Shown: positions 51,004 through 60,282, numbered from the stretch's first letter. The stretch: DNA of 64,000 bases from CAWBLP01 sp963789495 (GCA_963789495.1 CAWBLP010000004.1:62001-126000), one strand, 5' to 3'. Notes: generated by a model from the letters alone, not told the origin. Numbers and translations are program-made.

Positions 51004-51824
51004 TGCGGGTCGACGCCCATCATCATGTGTGGCGGATCGGCCGCGGCGACTATACCTGGCTCACGCCGGACCTTCCTATCGCGCAGGATTATCGGTTGGC
51101 CGACCTGCGGCCGCTGCTGCATGACGTCAGCGCCACAGTGCTGGTGCAAGCGGCGCCGACCGAGGCGGAAACCGCCTATCTGCTCAACGTGGCCCGCAAT
51201 TCCGACGGCCTCGTGCGGGCGGTGGTGGGGTGGGAGGACTTCTCGGGACGTAATGCTGCCGAACGCATCGCCACGATCGCGACGGATACGCTGCTCAGAG
51301 GACTTCGGCCCATGCTGCAGGACCTGCGCGACACCGACTGGATCCTGCGCCCCAACATCCGACCGGCGCTGGTCGCCCTGACCAACGCTGGCCTGCGGTT
51401 CGATGCGCTGGTACAGCCGCGCCATCTGCCAATGCTGCTGACCTTGGCGCAGCGCCACCCGGACCTGCCGGTGGTGATCGACCACGCCGCCAAGCCGGCG
51501 ATTGCGGCCGATGCGTTTCACCCCTGGGCGGATGATATCGGCAGGGTTGCGCGTGAAACGCCGGCGTTCTGCAAACTCTCCGGCCTGGTAACCGAAGCCC
51601 GGCTCGACTGGCAATCTGGCGACCTTCGCCGCTATGTCGACCATCTGCTGGCTTGCTTCGGTCCGCGCCGTCTGATGTGGGGCAGTGACTGGCCCGTGGT
51701 GGATCTCGCGGGCGGCTACGCAAGGTGGCGGGAGGCGTCCCGGATGCTGCTGAATGGGCTGTCAGCCGCTGACCAGGACGCCATCCTGGGCGGCACCGCG
51801 GCAGAGTTCTACGGATTTGCATGA
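51000..51824 (+). CDS. L-fuconolactonase-like amidohydrolase family protein
   Basis: The 274-residue protein is an amidohydrolase-2 fold enzyme: RVDAHHHVW with metal histidines, VLVQAAPTEAET, GLRPMLQD, VVIDHAAKP, AFCKLSGLVTEA and MWGSDWPVVDL (catalytic Asp). L-fucono-1,5-lactonase and 2-pyrone-4,6-dicarboxylate hydrolase share this pattern. FucU and a DapA-type aldolase next door favour the lactonase of a deoxysugar pathway. It starts at ATG 51000 or 51003. Confidence 0.86.
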   Translation: MMRVDAHHHVWRIGRGDYTWLTPDLPIAQDYRLADLRPLLHDVSATVLVQAAPTEAETAYLLNVARNSDGLVRAVVGWEDFSGRNAAERIATIATDTLLRGLRPMLQDLRDTDWILRPNIRPALVALTNAGLRFDALVQPRHLPMLLTLAQRHPDLPVVIDHAAKPAIAADAFHPWADDIGRVARETPAFCKLSGLVTEARLDWQSGDLRRYVDHLLACFGPRRLMWGSDWPVVDLAGGYARWREASRMLLNGLSAADQDAILGGTAAEFYGFA

Positions 51825-51909
51825 CAACCCTGACCAGATCGCCGATTGAGGCATCGAGACGCCCTGTATGGCAGGCGCTGCTGTCGGCCCGGACATGCGC
51901 CAAGCGGCG

Positions 51910-52329
51910 ATGATCCAGGTTACGCGGGACATCGCGATCGACGAATCAGAGTTGCACGAAGACTTTCTGCGTGCCTCCGGTGCCGGCGGGCAAAACATCC
52001 AGAAGGTGGAAACGGCGGTGCAGCTGCGCTTCGACGTCCGTCACTCACCCACTCTGCCTGGTCTGGTCCGGCAGCGCCTGGAGCGCCTGGCGGGGCGACG
52101 GCTGACCAAGGACGGAGTGATTGTGATCGCCGCGCAGCGCCATCGGACGCGGGAACGCAACCGCACCGACGCGCTGGACCGGCTGCTGAAGCTGATCCGG
52201 CAAGCTGCCGCACCGCCGCCCGTGCGCCGCGCCACACGGCCGCCGCGTAAAGCCAAGGAAGAGCGGCTCGAGCAAAAGACTCGCAGGTCCGGGCTGAAAC
52301 TTCTTCGTAGGCCGCCGCGGGAAGGCTGA
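51910..52329 (+). CDS. arfB: Alternative ribosome-rescue factor ArfB (peptidyl-tRNA hydrolase)
   Basis: The 139-residue protein starts MIQVTRDIAIDESEL and has the release-factor GGQ (26-28) in SGAGGQNIQKVETAVQLRFD, followed by a basic tail (RATRPPRKAKEERLEQKTRR) that enters the empty mRNA channel. ArfB frees peptides from stalled ribosomes without a stop codon. ATG 51910 is chosen by alignment of the start to the family; the upstream ATG at 51868 is less likely. Confidence 0.92.
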   Translation: MIQVTRDIAIDESELHEDFLRASGAGGQNIQKVETAVQLRFDVRHSPTLPGLVRQRLERLAGRRLTKDGVIVIAAQRHRTRERNRTDALDRLLKLIRQAAAPPPVRRATRPPRKAKEERLEQKTRRSGLKLLRRPPREG

Positions 52330-52439
52330 TCCGCCCGGCGACGAGGTCAGCGCGGACACTCGAGCGTCCAGTGCAATGCAGAAAATCCACGGCTACTATG
52401 CCATGCCGCGTTGCAAATGGTCGGAGGTTGAAAACTCAC

Positions 52440-52817
52440 ATGCGATCGTTCCGTCTTAGTAGGACCTTGATAGTGTCGTTGCTGTGCCTGACATTCCGCC
52501 CAGCCAACGCCCAGGACGCGGCGGCGGGCAGCCATGTGTTCAAGACCCAATGCGGCATCTGCCATACCGTGGTGAAGGATAGAAACCTCGTTGGCCCGAG
52601 TTTGTTCGGCATCATCGGGCGCAAGGCTGGCACGGAACCGCATTTTCGTTATTCGGCGGCCAATCGCGACAGCGGCATCGTCTGGAATGACGAAACGCTG
52701 GAGAAATATCTGCCAGAGCCCAGGAAAATGATCCCAGGCACCAGCATGACCTACCCCGGCCTGAAAAACCCGCAGCAGTTGAAGGACCTGATTGCCTATC
52801 TGAATACACTCAAGTAG
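52440..52817 (+). CDS. Class I c-type cytochrome (cytochrome c2-like)
   Basis: The 125-residue protein has a signal peptide (LIVSLLCLTFRPANA), a heme site CGICH (Cys38, Cys41, His42), and a Met103 ligand in MIPGTSMTYPG. VGPSLFGIIGRKAGT and LKDLIAYLNTLK complete the fold. It is a soluble periplasmic electron carrier; its partner is not evident here. GGAGG is twelve bases before the ATG. Its stop overlaps the convergent TauE/SafE stop by eight bases. Confidence 0.92.
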   Translation: MRSFRLSRTLIVSLLCLTFRPANAQDAAAGSHVFKTQCGICHTVVKDRNLVGPSLFGIIGRKAGTEPHFRYSAANRDSGIVWNDETLEKYLPEPRKMIPGTSMTYPGLKNPQQLKDLIAYLNTLK

Positions 52818-53547
52818 CGACGCTCAGCGCCCGGATGATCAGCATGCCGGAGAGGATCGACAACACCACCAGCGCGGTCAGCTTATGGTGGTGCGGGCGG
52901 GCGCGTGCGAATCCCCAGTTACCGAGCCAGGTGCCGGCGATGAGCACTGGCACTGAGGCACCGGCCCAGATCAGCACCTCCCGATCCACCAGTCCCTTCA
53001 GCGCCATTGGCCCCAGCGCAACCATCGCGGACAGGGTGAAATAGACGATCGACGTGGCGCGCACGACGGTTGCGGAGTGAGACAGGGCCAGCAGATAGAC
53101 CACAACCGGCGGACCGCCCATCGAGGCCAGGCCGCTCATGACACCGGATGCCATCCCGACGCTGCCGGTCAGCAGGGGGGAGGGCCGCTGCGGCAGGCGT
53201 GCGCCACGCCACAGGATCAGCACGGACAGGGCGATGGCGAGGCCGATTGCCAGACGCACCGTATTTGGCCGGAACACCGTCAGGATGGTGATGCCGATGG
53301 GAATCCCAATCACCAATCCGGGGGCCAATCCGAACACCGCCCGCCAGTCGCAGCGCCGCCAGGCGGCGCGCAGGCCGAAGAATCCGACGATGACCTGCAG
53401 GACCACGACGAACGGGACAACCTTGGTGGGGGGCAGTGCAAGGCTGAGCAGCGGGACGGCCGCTAAGCCGAATCCAAAGCCGGTGAAGCCGCGCAGGACC
53501 GACGCGGCGAGGACGCCGAAGATGGCGATGCAAAGGGCAGGGAGCAT
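52810..53547 (-). CDS. TauE/SafE family sulfite exporter-like permease
   Basis: The 245-residue protein has about eight hydrophobic segments and TauE/SafE features: VLRGFTGFGFGLAAVPLLSL at the N-terminus, PFVVVLQVIVGFFGLRAAW, GIPIGITIL, and GSVGMASGVMSGLASMGGPPVVVYLL. The family exports sulfite, sulfoacetate or other small anions, but specificity cannot be assigned. It converges with the cytochrome c gene. Confidence 0.88.
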   Translation of the reverse strand: MLPALCIAIFGVLAASVLRGFTGFGFGLAAVPLLSLALPPTKVVPFVVVLQVIVGFFGLRAAWRRCDWRAVFGLAPGLVIGIPIGITILTVFRPNTVRLAIGLAIALSVLILWRGARLPQRPSPLLTGSVGMASGVMSGLASMGGPPVVVYLLALSHSATVVRATSIVYFTLSAMVALGPMALKGLVDREVLIWAGASVPVLIAGTWLGNWGFARARPHHHKLTALVVLSILSGMLIIRALSVAT

Positions 53548-53690
53548 TCCGACCTAACCTGTTCGCATCGAAAGCCGGTGTCCAGAACGCCGCCCCGGAT
53601 CAATTCGGGGTTGCCAACAGAATTTCAGACAAGCACAATCCAGACCATGGATCCGGGGGCGTCAACCGACGGCATCACAAAATGCCGTAA

Positions 53691-53709
53691 GTTCACCCGA
53701 CTGGTGAAC
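53691..53709. promoter_or_regulatory. Perfect inverted repeat upstream of the RlpA-like gene
   Basis: GTTCACC (53691-53697) and GGTGAAC (53703-53709) form a perfect seven-base inverted repeat with a five-base centre. It lies 105 bases before the RlpA-like start in an intergenic region, so an operator is possible. Confidence 0.35.
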
Positions 53710-53814
53710 ATTTACAACTCAATGTCGGTCATTTCGACCGCATTGGCTGGGTCAGTATTGCGCCCAAGTCACTGGCTCCCGGCCACACTTCTCCACTTAA
53801 TTGCAGGTGATTCC

Positions 53815-54210
53815 ATGGCATACCGTCGAGGCATTCGGCTGTACTCGGTTTGGGCATGGCTCGCAGGCTGCGCCGTGCTTCACTTCCATCCTGCGGCGGC
53901 ACAGGACATAGCCACGCAGCATTGGGCCGGCGAGACCGGCGTGGCGTCCTATTACGGCCCATCGCATCAAGGCAAAAGGACCGCGGCCGGTGGCCGGTTC
54001 GACCAACGTGCACTGACCGCGGCGCATCCCTGGCTGCCGTTCGGCACCAAGGTGCGAGTCACCGTGGCGGGGACCCATCGCTCCGTGGTCGTCGTCGTCA
54101 ACGACCGGCTACCCTCCCATCGCCGCGTCATTGATCTCTCGGTCGCGGCGGCGAAGGTGCTCGGCATTCTGCGCCAGGGCGTCGCTCAGGTCTCGTTGTC
54201 GCCGGTCTGA
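53815..54210 (+). CDS. RlpA-like double-psi beta-barrel protein
   Basis: The 131-residue protein has an N-terminal signal. WLAGC (Cys19) could be a lipobox, or cleavage may occur at PAAAQD. The domain is TGVASYYGPSHQGKRTAAGGRFDQRALTAAHPWLPFGTKV in successive parts: ASYYG, GKRTAAGG, ALTAAHPWLPFGTKV, and VVVVNDRLPSHRRVIDLSVAAAKVLG. RlpA proteins bind naked glycan strands at the septum and some are lytic transglycosylases. No SPOR domain is present. ATG 53815 is preferred; longer upstream starts add non-conserved sequence. Confidence 0.85.
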   Translation: MAYRRGIRLYSVWAWLAGCAVLHFHPAAAQDIATQHWAGETGVASYYGPSHQGKRTAAGGRFDQRALTAAHPWLPFGTKVRVTVAGTHRSVVVVVNDRLPSHRRVIDLSVAAAKVLGILRQGVAQVSLSPV

Positions 54211-54273
54211 CAGCGCGTGCCGCGGCATGCTGTGGCATGATGGCGACGCAACCACCGCTGGAGGATCGTTGCC

Positions 54274-55624
54274 ATGTTCCAGGACGCGCAGGGCTTGCCC
54301 GTCACCGCCCCATCGCAGGCAGCGGTCGCGGCGTTCGACCACGCGATCGAGGGCTATCTGCGCTATCGTGCCGATGCCGCGCGGAGACTTGCAGCTCTGC
54401 TGGAGGTCGGTGCCGATTTTGGCATGGCCCACTGCCTCAAAGGCTATTTCGCGATGCTGTCGTACCGGCAGGACGCGCTGCCGATGGCGCGGGAGGCCGC
54501 CGATACCGCACAGCGCCTGAGTGTCGGGGCGACCCTGCGAGAGCAGGCACATGTATCGGCGCTGGACTCCTGGATCGATGGTCGGCCGGATAGCGCCGCA
54601 GCGACCTGGCAGCAGATACTGGACGACCATCCGCTCGACATCCTCGCCTTCCGCCTGGCGCATTTCGTCAACTTCTGGCTTGGCCGACCGGAGGTGATGC
54701 TGGCCTCCGTTCGTGGAGTGGAACGACATTGGAGCGATGCCCTGCCAGGATATAACGCCATCCTGGCCTGTCGCTGCTTCGCGCACGAGGAATGTGGCTA
54801 CTACGCCGAAGCGGAGGCGGCCGGTCGCGCCGCGATCGCGCGTGATCCTGGCGACCTTTGGGCCGGGCATGGCGTCGCGCATGTGCTGGAGATGCAGGGC
54901 CGTCGCGGCGAAGGCATTGCATGGCTAGATGCGCTGGCACCGCATTGGGCGGAGGCTAACAACCTGCGCCACCATTTGTGGTGGCATGCGGCGATGTACC
55001 ATCTGGAGCGCGGCGACACGATACGCGTGCTCGCTCTGTATGACACGGCGTTCCGGGACCTGCATTCGCCGCTGACCCAGGCGGCGCCCGATCTCTATAT
55101 CGACGCGCAGAATGCGGCCTCCATGCTGTGGCGGTTGGAACGCCAGGGGGTCGATGTCGGCCCCCGTTGGACTGAGCTGGCGGATAAGGCCGAGGCCCGC
55201 ATTGGCGACTGTCTCTCGGCCTTCACCTTGCCGCATTGGATGATGGCGCTTGCCGCTACCGGACGGGACGTCGCCGCGCAGCGTCTGCTGGACGCCATGC
55301 GCGACTTTGGACAAGCGCCGACGACGCTCGCCTGGCTGGTCGGCGAACTGGCGTTGCCGGTGAGTGAGGCGGTGCTGGCCCATGCGCGCGGCGATTACGC
55401 CCGGGCGGTGTCCGCCATGCGTCCAGGTACTGGGCGAGATGCGTCAGTTGGGCGGCAGCCACGCGCAGCAGGATGTGTTGGAACAGCTCTATCTCGACGC
55501 CGCCATGCATGCCGGGCTGCAGGATGATGCGCGGCTGCTGCTGGAACGGGTCGCGGGCCGCCATCCGGTGCCGCCGCATCGCCGGACCGGCTATGCGCGT
55601 GCCGCCCAGGCACTCAGCTTCTGA
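54274..55624 (+). pseudogene. TTC38-like tetratricopeptide-repeat protein, frameshifted
   Basis: The first 380 residues form helical TPR-like units: FDHAIEGYLRYRADAARRLAALLE, AHCLKGYFAML, LREQAHVSALDSWIDG, LDILAFRLAHFVNFWLG, DLWAGHGVAHVLEMQGR and HHLWWHAAMYHLERGD, as in TTC38 homologues. The frame breaks at about 55426. One extra G there (GG 55426-55427) hides the remaining LGEMRQLGGSHAQQDVL, LQDDARLLLERV and YARAAQALSF, which end at 55624. The repaired protein has 449 residues. Function is unknown. Confidence 0.85.
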
Positions 55625-55693
55625 CGCCTCTGACGACAGACGCGTTCCCGTGACCCTCCGCATGCCAGAACCGGCGCGGTTTGAGGTGGCGCG

Positions 55694-58264
55694 ATGGCGA
55701 TTGCCGTCGCCGGGTCGAACAGCGCTCTTGCGAGTGTCGCCACAACGGGACAGCTTCCGCCCATGGCAATAGACGAAATGGTCGACGGCAAAGGCGGGAT
55801 TCGCCCGCACTGGCGGAGTTTGCTCGGCGTGGTGACAGGGCTCGGCACCGCGCCGCTGATCGAGCGCGCTCGGCGTCTGGCTTACACGACCACCGAGGAA
55901 GGCATTGCCAGTCTGCTGCCCGGCGCGCCCCCTGACCCCTGGCGGTTCGATCCAATCCCGGTGCTGCTGCCGCAGACGGAGTTCGCGGAGCTGGAAGCCG
56001 GCCTGGCGCAACGCGCCCGGCTGCTGGACGCCGTGGTCTCGGACATTTACGGACCTCAACATCTGCTGGCCGAAGGCCTGCTGCCACCGGCCCTCGTCTA
56101 TGGCAATCCTGGCTTCCTCCGCCCGTGCTGTCGCCCGGAAGAGCCTGTGCCGTCCGGCCTGCTGCGGTTCTATGCCGCGGACCTGATCCGCGGGCCCGAT
56201 GGTGCCTGGCGGGTGCTGGTGGACCGCACCGGCTGGCCGACCGGCGTCGCTCAGGCGCTGGAGAATCGCCGCCGGCTCGGGCGCGTGCTGCCGGAGCTGT
56301 TCGCGTCGCACTTGCTGAGCCCCTCTGCCCCATTTGCCGAACTGTGGCAGGACTCGTTGCAGCAGCTCGTGCCAACGGTGGATGGCGACCGCGCCGACGG
56401 CATCGCCCTGCTGACGCCAGGCCATGCCGATCCGGGCTGGTTCGGTCACGTGCTGCTGGCGCGCGAGCTGTCCTGCGCCCTGGTGGAATGCGGCGACCTG
56501 ACCGTTCGCGGGGGGCGACTGTTCCTGAAGACCCTGCGCGGCTTGCAGCCGGTCGGTGTGCTGCTGCGGGCCGAGTCCGGTGATCGCATCGATGCGCTGG
56601 AAATGGCCGCTGACGCGACCGGCGTGCCGGGCTTGATCGAGGCTGCCCGTGGCGGTGCCGTCCGCATCGTCAACGACCCCGGTACCGGTCTCGCCGAGGC
56701 GCCGGCGTTGACTGCATTCCTGCCCGCACTGGCCCGTCGCCTGCTCGGCGAGGATCTCGCTTTGGCTGGGGTGGAGACCCATTGGCTGGAAACCGCATCG
56801 GCCCGCTCCGAGGTGTTGCGCGATCCCGAAGCCTGGCTGGTCCGGCCTGCACTGGATGGCGCGGCACCGCCGATCACCCTGGCGAATTTACAGCCGACGG
56901 CCCGCGAGGGTCTGTTGGCACGCATTGCCGCCGCCCCGTGGAAGTTTGTCGCACGCTCGCCCGTCTCACCGTCGGCGGCGCCGTGTCTGGACGATGGCCA
57001 TCTGGTACCGCGTCCTCTGGTGATCCGCGTGTTCCTGATCCAAACCGATATGGGGTGGCGCGCTATGCAGGGCGGGCTGGGCTGCGCACTGACCGAAGGC
57101 GCCGCCTCCTGGCCGATTGCCGCACCGGGCCTGGCCAAGGATGTCTGGGTGCTGGCGGAGGATGCACTCGCCATCGGCGGCCCAGCCGCGGCGCGCATGC
57201 CGGCCGTGGCGATCCGGCGGACCACGGCGGATCTGCCGAGCCGAGCGGCGGATAATTTCTTTTGGCTCGGGCGATATCTGGAACGCCTGGAGGGCGCGGC
57301 GCGCCTGTTGCGGGCTGCCTTAACCCGGCTCGCGCATCCCTCCCCTGCCCCGCATGAGATGGCCGAACTGCGCGTGTTGGTCGCCTGCCTTGAGCAGGCG
57401 GGCGTGGTGAATGCGGAAACCGTCGGTGGTTTGGGGCCGCAGGGCCTCACCGAGGCGCTGCTGCGTGCCGCCGCGCCATGGGGCGCGGTGCATGCCATGA
57501 TCGGCCAGGTCTCGCGCCTGACCGGCCTGCTGCGCGACCGGGTGACCGCGGAGATGTACAGCGTCATCGCCCGCGGATTGCGGGAACTGGAAGATGCGCT
57601 GGAGCCTATTCGGCCGCGTGATGATGGCCGGGCGATCGATGCGGCCGATGCTGCCCTGTCGCGCGTCCTGGTGTTCGCGGCGACCATGGCGGGTCTCGCC
57701 GCGGAGAACATGGTGCGCGGTGGTGGGCGCCTGTTCCTGGACCTGGGGCGGCGGGTCGAACGTGGCCAGGCAATTGCCGACGAACTTGCCTGTGCACTGG
57801 AGCTGCCGGGCGCCGCGGCGCAACCCGTCCTTGTGGAGCATGGGTTGCGCCTGGCACTGGAACTTTGCGATTCGGTCATCACCTACCGCAGCCGCTATTC
57901 CGGCGTGCTGCATCCCGCCGCGGCGCTGGATCTGGTGCTGGCGGATGAGGGCAATCCCCGCGGCTTCGCGTTCCAACTGGTCGCCGCGTCCAGTCTGTTG
58001 CACGAGATCGCAGGTTCGGCCGACACCACACTGACCGGTGCCGTGGCGGAGCTGCAGTCCCAGGCAGCCGCCGTGGCGCGCGAGGTGGAGGCGGCACCAG
58101 ATCAGGCACGGGCGGCGACTTTGTTGCCCCCTCGGCTGCGCGACCTGCGGGATGGCGTGGCGGACTTGTCGGACCGGGTGTCGCGTCGGTACTTCGCCCT
58201 GCTGCCGACGGCGCGCGCCATCGGCCTGGACGGACCGGCGCCGGCCCTGCTGGGTGCGGCGTGA
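55694..58264 (+). CDS. Circularly permuted ATP-grasp / alpha-E domain fusion protein
   Basis: The 856-residue protein joins two domains usually made by separate genes. Residues about 40-505 are a circularly permuted type 2 ATP-grasp: FAADLIRG-like FYAADLIRGPDGAWRVLVDR, TGVAQALENRRRLGRVLPELF, TPGHADPGWFGH, and RVFLIQTDMGW. Residues about 513-850 are an alpha-E domain: LPSRAADNFFWLGRYLERLEG and NPRGFAFQLVAASSLLHEI. Such pairs are predicted (Iyer, Aravind and colleagues) to make or attach peptides. GAGG precedes ATG 55694. Its stop overlaps the first transglutaminase start (GTGA). Confidence 0.9.
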   Translation: MAIAVAGSNSALASVATTGQLPPMAIDEMVDGKGGIRPHWRSLLGVVTGLGTAPLIERARRLAYTTTEEGIASLLPGAPPDPWRFDPIPVLLPQTEFAELEAGLAQRARLLDAVVSDIYGPQHLLAEGLLPPALVYGNPGFLRPCCRPEEPVPSGLLRFYAADLIRGPDGAWRVLVDRTGWPTGVAQALENRRRLGRVLPELFASHLLSPSAPFAELWQDSLQQLVPTVDGDRADGIALLTPGHADPGWFGHVLLARELSCALVECGDLTVRGGRLFLKTLRGLQPVGVLLRAESGDRIDALEMAADATGVPGLIEAARGGAVRIVNDPGTGLAEAPALTAFLPALARRLLGEDLALAGVETHWLETASARSEVLRDPEAWLVRPALDGAAPPITLANLQPTAREGLLARIAAAPWKFVARSPVSPSAAPCLDDGHLVPRPLVIRVFLIQTDMGWRAMQGGLGCALTEGAASWPIAAPGLAKDVWVLAEDALAIGGPAAARMPAVAIRRTTADLPSRAADNFFWLGRYLERLEGAARLLRAALTRLAHPSPAPHEMAELRVLVACLEQAGVVNAETVGGLGPQGLTEALLRAAAPWGAVHAMIGQVSRLTGLLRDRVTAEMYSVIARGLRELEDALEPIRPRDDGRAIDAADAALSRVLVFAATMAGLAAENMVRGGGRLFLDLGRRVERGQAIADELACALELPGAAAQPVLVEHGLRLALELCDSVITYRSRYSGVLHPAAALDLVLADEGNPRGFAFQLVAASSLLHEIAGSADTTLTGAVAELQSQAAAVAREVEAAPDQARAATLLPPRLRDLRDGVADLSDRVSRRYFALLPTARAIGLDGPAPALLGAA

Positions 58265-59145
58265 TCTATCGGGTCCACCACGTCACCGACTACGCTTATC
58301 AGACGCCGGTGACGCTGGGGGCCCATCTGGCGCATCTGCAGCCCCGGGTTCTGCCGCACCAGCGTGTGCTGTCCAGCGGCCTGGAGGTCGAGCCGCTGCC
58401 GTCCTGGCGCCGTGACCGCACGGATCACTTCGGCAATGCGGTCACGTGGCTGTTTCTGGACGTGGCGCATCCCGCCTTCACCGTCACCGCCCAAGCCCTG
58501 GTCGATGTGTGCTTTCCCGACCCGCCGGCGCCGGCGGCCACGCCGGCCTGGGAGGCGGTCGCCGCCACGGCCAGAAGCGGCGGAGCCCCCGCCTGGCAGG
58601 CGGCGGAATTCCTGTTCGACAGTCCGCATGCCCCAGCCGCTGCCGCCGCGGCCGCCTACGCCGCGCCGGCATTCCCCGCCGGGCGCCCGGTGCTGGCTGG
58701 GCTGCTGGACCTCAACATGAGGATCCGCCGTGACTTCACCTTCCGGGCCGGGGTGACGACCACCGCGACCTCGGTGCATGAGGTACTGCGCCGACGCCAG
58801 GGCGTCTGCCAGGATTTCGCCCACCTAATGATCAGCGCCCTGCGTGGCCTGGGCCTGCCGGCCCGCTATGTCTCCGGCTATATCCGCACCCATGCGCCGC
58901 CCGGCGCAACCCGTCGCCTCGGGGCGGACCAGTCACATGCCTGGGTAGGCTGCTGGATGGGGCCGGAGCATGGCTGGGTTGATCTGGATCCGACCAACGG
59001 CCTGGTGGTGAAGCAGGAGCATGTTGTGCTCAGCTGGGGGCGCGACTACAGCGACATTACGCCGCTGCGGGGCATTATCCTGGGCGGCGCCGACCATCAC
59101 TTGTCGGTTGAGGTGGAGCTGGAGCCTGCGCAAGTGGGAACCTGA
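58261..59145 (+). CDS. Transglutaminase-like cysteine protease-fold protein 1
   Basis: The 294-residue protein has an N-terminal beta domain (IYRVHHVTDYAYQTPVTLGAH) and a transglutaminase core with the triad Cys183 (RQGVCQDFAH), His226 (SHAWVGCW) and Asp243 (DLDPTNG). YVSGYIRTH is typical of the bacterial family found with ATP-grasp/alpha-E genes. It may cut or transfer peptides made by its partner. It starts with GTG overlapping the preceding stop. No signal peptide is seen. Confidence 0.9.
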   Translation: MIYRVHHVTDYAYQTPVTLGAHLAHLQPRVLPHQRVLSSGLEVEPLPSWRRDRTDHFGNAVTWLFLDVAHPAFTVTAQALVDVCFPDPPAPAATPAWEAVAATARSGGAPAWQAAEFLFDSPHAPAAAAAAAYAAPAFPAGRPVLAGLLDLNMRIRRDFTFRAGVTTTATSVHEVLRRRQGVCQDFAHLMISALRGLGLPARYVSGYIRTHAPPGATRRLGADQSHAWVGCWMGPEHGWVDLDPTNGLVVKQEHVVLSWGRDYSDITPLRGIILGGADHHLSVEVELEPAQVGT

Positions 59146-59190
59146 CGGCCGCTCAAGCGCTTGCACGCCCGCAACGGAACGGACACTCCC

Positions 59191-60114
59191 ATGACCATCC
59201 TCGCAGCCATGCATCGCACGCGCTACAGCTACGCGAACCCTGTCACTTTCGGCGATCATCGCATGATGATGCGGCCGCGCGACAGCCACGATCTGCGGCT
59301 GCTCAACACCGCTCTGACGATTTCACCGTCGGCCACCGTGCGCTGGATGCACGACGTGTTTGGCAACTCCGTCGCGGTGGCGCATTTCAAGGAGCCGGGC
59401 CGTGAGTTGCTGGTGGAATCCAGTTTTCGGTTCGAGCACTACCCGCTGCCGGCCGCCTCGGTGACGTTGGAGGAATATGCGCGGCACTATCCGTTCAGCT
59501 ACGACGCCGACGAGGCTCCCGATATCGGCCGCACCGCCGAACGCCACTATCCCGACCCCGAGCACAAGATCGACGGCTGGGCGCGCCGCTTCGTGGAGGA
59601 GAGCCCGGACAATGATACGATGGCGATCCTAGTCGCCATGACCGAGGCCATCAAGGCGCAGTTCACCTACAACCCGCGGGACGAGATGGGCACGCAGGAA
59701 CCACTGGTCACGCTGGAGACCGGCACCGGCACCTGCCGCGATTACGCCCTGTTCCTGATGGAGGCCGCTCGTGGTCTGGGTTTCGCGGCCCGCTTCGTAT
59801 CCGGCTATCTGTACGACGAGAGCCTGATCGGTGGCGCGACGACCGAGGTGGTAGGCGGCGGAGCCACGCATGCCTGGGTACAGATCTATCTACCGGGCGC
59901 CGGCTGGGTGGAGTTCGACCCGACCAACGCTCTGGTGGGCGGACAGAATCTGATCCGCGTGGCGGTGACCCGCGACCCCAGGCAGGCAATCCCACTGGCG
60001 GGAACGTTTACCGGCAAGCCGAACGACTTTCTGGGCATGACAGTGGAGGTCGAGATCACGTCGGAGGACGCAGCCACGTCAGAGGAAGACGGGGCCAGCG
60101 CCAGCGCCGGCTGA
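59191..60114 (+). CDS. Transglutaminase-like cysteine protease-fold protein 2
   Basis: The 307-residue paralogue of the previous protein has the triad Cys182 (TGTCRDYALF), His227 (ATHAWVQIY) and Asp243 (EFDPTNAL). RTRYSYANPVTFGDHRMMMRPRDSH is split over two strands of the N-terminal domain, and the acidic tail (TSEEDGASASAG) is extra. ATG 59191 fits the family start; the TTG at 59161 is unlikely. It lies 45 bases downstream on the same strand. A proteasome-like Anbu peptidase, sometimes linked to such operons, is absent. Confidence 0.88.
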   Translation: MTILAAMHRTRYSYANPVTFGDHRMMMRPRDSHDLRLLNTALTISPSATVRWMHDVFGNSVAVAHFKEPGRELLVESSFRFEHYPLPAASVTLEEYARHYPFSYDADEAPDIGRTAERHYPDPEHKIDGWARRFVEESPDNDTMAILVAMTEAIKAQFTYNPRDEMGTQEPLVTLETGTGTCRDYALFLMEAARGLGFAARFVSGYLYDESLIGGATTEVVGGGATHAWVQIYLPGAGWVEFDPTNALVGGQNLIRVAVTRDPRQAIPLAGTFTGKPNDFLGMTVEVEITSEDAATSEEDGASASAG

Positions 60115-60282
60115 GCCGCCGGCGGGTTCCGTTGGTGTATCTGCAGCGTCCGCGGTTGGCCGCATTTTGGCGACCCATCTGGGTTTCGGCAGGGGTAACG
60201 TACATCTCAGGAGCCTGCTCCGCGGACTTCATATCGGCTGCACACGCAACCGCGAGCGACGGCAGTGTTGCCGGCCCAGACC

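Noticed and set aside
56446..57882. 478-codon minus-strand frame
   Set aside because: Shadow of the ATP-grasp/alpha-E gene, Arg/Ser-rich without any recognisable domain.
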